NCBI GenBank assembly: GCA_028875185.1 | Contig: JAPPFH010000081.1 | Location: forward strand, 1-34,321 | From: Chloroflexota bacterium | GTDB lineage: Bacteria; Chloroflexota; Anaerolineae; Aggregatilineales; Phototrophicaceae | Direction: 5' to 3' | Length of the DNA stretch: 34,321 nucleotides | Shown here: positions 32,331 through 34,321 of the stretch, piece after piece | Numbering within the stretch: position 1 is the stretch's first letter | Layout of the letters: every line of letters begins with the position of its first letter | Program-made: the position numbers and the translations under genes | Notes under the pieces: generated by a model | Seen by the model: only the letters and a program-made list of their open reading frames with translations | Databases searched by the model: none | What the model was told of the DNA's origin: nothing

Positions 32331-32461
32331 CACGGTTAAGCGGGCGACCCAATGGGTAGCCCCTACAGTTTCGCACGGTTAAGCGGGCGACCCGGCGGGT
32401 AGCCCCTACAGTTTCGCGCGCGGTTAAGCGGGCTACCCAATGGGTAGCCCCTACAGTCTCG
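32331..32461. repeat. Three tandem 43-45-bp palindromic units between ADP-ribosylglycohydrolase copies 2 and 3
   Basis: Units at 32331-32373, 32374-32416 and 32417-32461, each CGGTTAAGCGGG(C), a palindrome and TAGCCCCTACAGT. The third has perfect arms GGGCTACCC and GGGTAGCCC; the first two have one mismatch. No spacers, so not a CRISPR. Confidence 0.85.
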
Positions 32462-32469
32462 GGCGACGA

Positions 32470-33783
32470 CTAGCTGCCAGCGTGCGCCTGCTCCGCCAGG
32501 GCGATGAAGCGGTCTATGGTGTCGTCAATGGCGAAGGGCGTCTGGTGATACAAGAAGGTATGCACCTTGTTGTTAAAGTTCTTGTACCAATGTTTCGGGA
32601 TGGCGCTCTTACCGTAGACGGCGCCCCAGATGCTGCCGGCGGTGGCGGCGGTGCAGTCATTGTCCTTGCCCATAGCCACCGTCTCGCCGATGACCTTGCT
32701 ATAATCGTCGCCGCCGACGGTCAAACCCCAGACCGTCAGCACGGTGTTGTTGATGGCATGCGCCCCGCCCATGACGGTGTAGCGCTCTTCGATGGCAGCG
32801 GCGGCATCGCGGTAATTCGCGATTTGCGGCGCCATATCCAGCGCCCAGCGCGTTTCGCGCGCCAGGGTGCAATCGGCGGGTATCTCTTCCAGCCCGATTT
32901 CCAGCGCCTCAACCGTGCTGTCCACAGCGAAGGCGGCTGATATCGCGGCGGAGAAGAACATCGCGGCGTAGATGCCGTTGCGCCGGTGGCTGACGTAGGC
33001 GTCGCGGTAGGCGATCTCAGCCGCTTTCTCGGGCCAGCCGGGCGCCGCGTATCCCCAGGGGTCGGAGCGGATATCAGCGCCGATCCAGTTCAGAAAGCAA
33101 TTGTCGACCTCAGCCGCTTGCATCGGCGGCACGCCCTTGCGCAGATTGTCCAGGGCGATGCCCTCGGCGGTGAAAGCGAAAGGCAGGTATTTGATCCAGG
33201 CTTCGCCCAACTGGTCGGTGGTGAAATTGAGCCCGTATTCCTCCATGATCATCAAGCCGAGCAGCGTGTAGTTGAGGTCGTCATCGGTGGGCACGCCGTC
33301 CATCTTGGCGGCTGTGAAGTCTTCGCGCAGGCTGGTTTGATACTTTTTCAGGTGCGGCTGTTCGGCTACGCTCCAATAATCGACTAGCGGGTATTCATCG
33401 CCGAGGTAAGCCGCCCACTCCTCCATGCGCTCGACAGTCCAGCCTTCGACGATGGAGCCGAGCGTGCAGCCGGCGCAGCGTCCCAGCCACGAGCCTTCCA
33501 GGCGCTCGCGAAAGTTGTCCGGCAGGGAGGTCCATTGGCGGCGCACCCCGGCTGGGCGCAGGCTGAGGATGGTAGCGAGATCGTCGGGCTCGGTTGCCGC
33601 CAGCGCTGTGTCGTTGGGCAGCGCGTCAAGCTCAGCAATCTTTTCGGCGATCACGGCTTCGATTTCAGCCACTTTTTCGGCGACCACGTTGGCGCTGACG
33701 CCGAACTCGATTTTTTGTTGGGCATAGGCGTTGATCTTGCGCTCCAACATACCGACCTTTTCTGGGTATTCATACAGACGCAT
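32470..33783 (-). CDS. ADP-ribosylglycohydrolase family protein, copy 3
   Basis: A 437-aa paralogue, first of the array in transcription order. AGGAGAG precedes the ATG at 33783. The N-terminus starts MRLYEYPEKV; the motifs are EGSWLGRCAGCTLGSIVEG, VPTDDDLNYT and GKDNDCTAATAGSIWGA, with all acidic ligands kept. The C-terminus ends DRFIALAEQAHAGS, as in the other two. It differs more from copies 1 and 2 than they do from each other. The family comprises ARH1/3, DraG and less-studied bacterial members; the substrate could be ADP-ribosylated protein, ADP-ribose-1''-phosphate or a nucleoside-like compound, and context does not decide. Confidence 0.9.
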   Translation of the reverse strand: MRLYEYPEKVGMLERKINAYAQQKIEFGVSANVVAEKVAEIEAVIAEKIAELDALPNDTALAATEPDDLATILSLRPAGVRRQWTSLPDNFRERLEGSWLGRCAGCTLGSIVEGWTVERMEEWAAYLGDEYPLVDYWSVAEQPHLKKYQTSLREDFTAAKMDGVPTDDDLNYTLLGLMIMEEYGLNFTTDQLGEAWIKYLPFAFTAEGIALDNLRKGVPPMQAAEVDNCFLNWIGADIRSDPWGYAAPGWPEKAAEIAYRDAYVSHRRNGIYAAMFFSAAISAAFAVDSTVEALEIGLEEIPADCTLARETRWALDMAPQIANYRDAAAAIEERYTVMGGAHAINNTVLTVWGLTVGGDDYSKVIGETVAMGKDNDCTAATAGSIWGAVYGKSAIPKHWYKNFNNKVHTFLYHQTPFAIDDTIDRFIALAEQAHAGS

Positions 33784-33836
33784 GGTTCTCTCCTGTTTTT
33801 AATTGGATTACTGATGCTATAACACTAGGGCCGGTT

Positions 33837-34090
33837 GTAAGGCTTGTCCGATATTGGGTGATTGACCCGCGATTTTACCCCCCATCACCGAAGGTCTATG
33901 TCTGCGTGACCCGGCCCCCTCCCCCATGAAGACTGAGGACAGGACAGTTTTTGAGCGAGCAAAATATCGTCCCGAATTCTACAACTTCTAGGGCTATTTC
34001 GGGCGACTCATTGCCGCGCGTAGACACCGCGGGTCAGTCGCCCCTACATCTTTTGCGCTCCGTCGGGCGACTCACCGAGTCGCCCCTACA
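33837..34090. repeat. Long dispersed repeat, copy B (inverted relative to 22.2 kb)
   Basis: Contains GTAAGGCTTGTCCG (33837-33850), GACCTTCGG in reverse, GTGACCCGG, AGGACAGT, the GAGCGAGCAAAATATCGTCC block and, at 34065-34085, GGGCGACTC-ACC-GAGTCGCCC. Each has a counterpart in 22151-22480 in inverted order. Confidence 0.7.
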
Positions 34091-34266
34091 AGGCTTGATT
34101 GGTATTAGCGAAAATCGCCTGATTTTCTGCCCCCATCCCCCAGCCCCTTACCCCAAAATGAGGGAAGGGGAGCTTAGCCCAGTGCGAAACAGTACACAGA
34201 TTGCGATTTCGTCTCGTTATTAGGATCTGTCATGCAGTATTCTGCCCATTTTTCATGCCGGTCTTG

Positions 34267-34304
34267 TAATACCAATCAAGCCTTACAAGGCTTGATTGGT
34301 ATTA
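34267..34304. repeat. 38-bp near-perfect palindrome at the right end
   Basis: Arms of 18 bases (TAATACCAATCAAGCCTT and its reverse complement) around AC. The right arm alone, with flanking bases, also occurs at 34089-34109. Confidence 0.85.
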
Positions 34305-34321
34305 GCAGATGAGCGTCTCCA

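Larger units (their letters stand above)
33784..34321. other. Gene-free right end, repeats only
   Basis: No coding sequence is supported. It holds copy B of the long repeat, a compound GGGCGA element and an 18-bp-arm palindrome. Confidence 0.6.

Noticed and set aside
32331..32461. CRISPR array
   Set aside because: The three units are contiguous with no spacers and have no cas genes nearby.
1..34321. tRNA and rRNA genes
   Set aside because: No cloverleaf with a TTCRANNC arm or conserved rRNA block was recognised on either strand by eye; a covariance scan would be decisive.

Overview
The window reads as a bacterial chromosome fragment, most likely from an uncultured Chloroflexota (Anaerolineae-like) organism. 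That placement is an inference from GC-rich coding DNA, the mix of families, proline-rich FHA and fibronectin-type extracellular proteins, and intergenic DNA full of short GGGCGA...TCGCCC palindromes; no rRNA, tRNA or plasmid marker is present to test it. Position 1 lies inside a gene, so the left edge is a contig or window cut.

Layout. 1-1347: 5'-truncated secreted protein with two fibronectin III domains. 1355-3850 (minus): FAD-dependent amine-oxidase-like protein and tsaD. 3932-5709: translationally coupled AAA ATPase and DUF3226/TOPRIM-like pair, a candidate defence module. 5773-7928: multi-pass membrane protein and lipoprotein. 8358-13476 (minus): phosphonate catabolic operon phnW-phnA-phnY plus a zinc alcohol dehydrogenase, more A/T-rich at its ends and flanked by a 22-bp direct repeat and transposase-like debris. 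13975-17752: a DNA methyltransferase fused to an Mrr-type nuclease, followed by an OLD-family ATPase/TOPRIM nuclease, a second candidate defence module. 17845-22000 (minus): orphan HK97-type phage portal, FHA membrane protein, M23 peptidase and DinB-like protein. 22577-25651 (plus): M20 peptidase, SDR, SWIM zinc finger protein and EEP-fold hydrolase. 25797-29238: aminotransferase, phytanoyl-CoA dioxygenase-like protein and a convergent beta-propeller glycosidase-like protein. 29529-33783 (minus): three tandem ADP-ribosylglycohydrolase paralogues. 33784-34321: repeat-rich, no gene.

How genes work together. PhnW, PhnY and PhnA form the complete route from 2-aminoethylphosphonate to acetate and phosphate. 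The two ATPase/TOPRIM loci and the methyltransferase-nuclease fusion bracket the phosphonate island and look like a defence neighbourhood. The right half is dominated by housekeeping-type hydrolases and the amplified ADP-ribosylglycohydrolase array, with palindromic repeats in nearly every gap. A diverged inverted repeat of roughly 300 bp sits at about 22.15-22.48 kb and 33.84-34.09 kb, bracketing the entire M20-to-ADP-ribosylglycohydrolase block.
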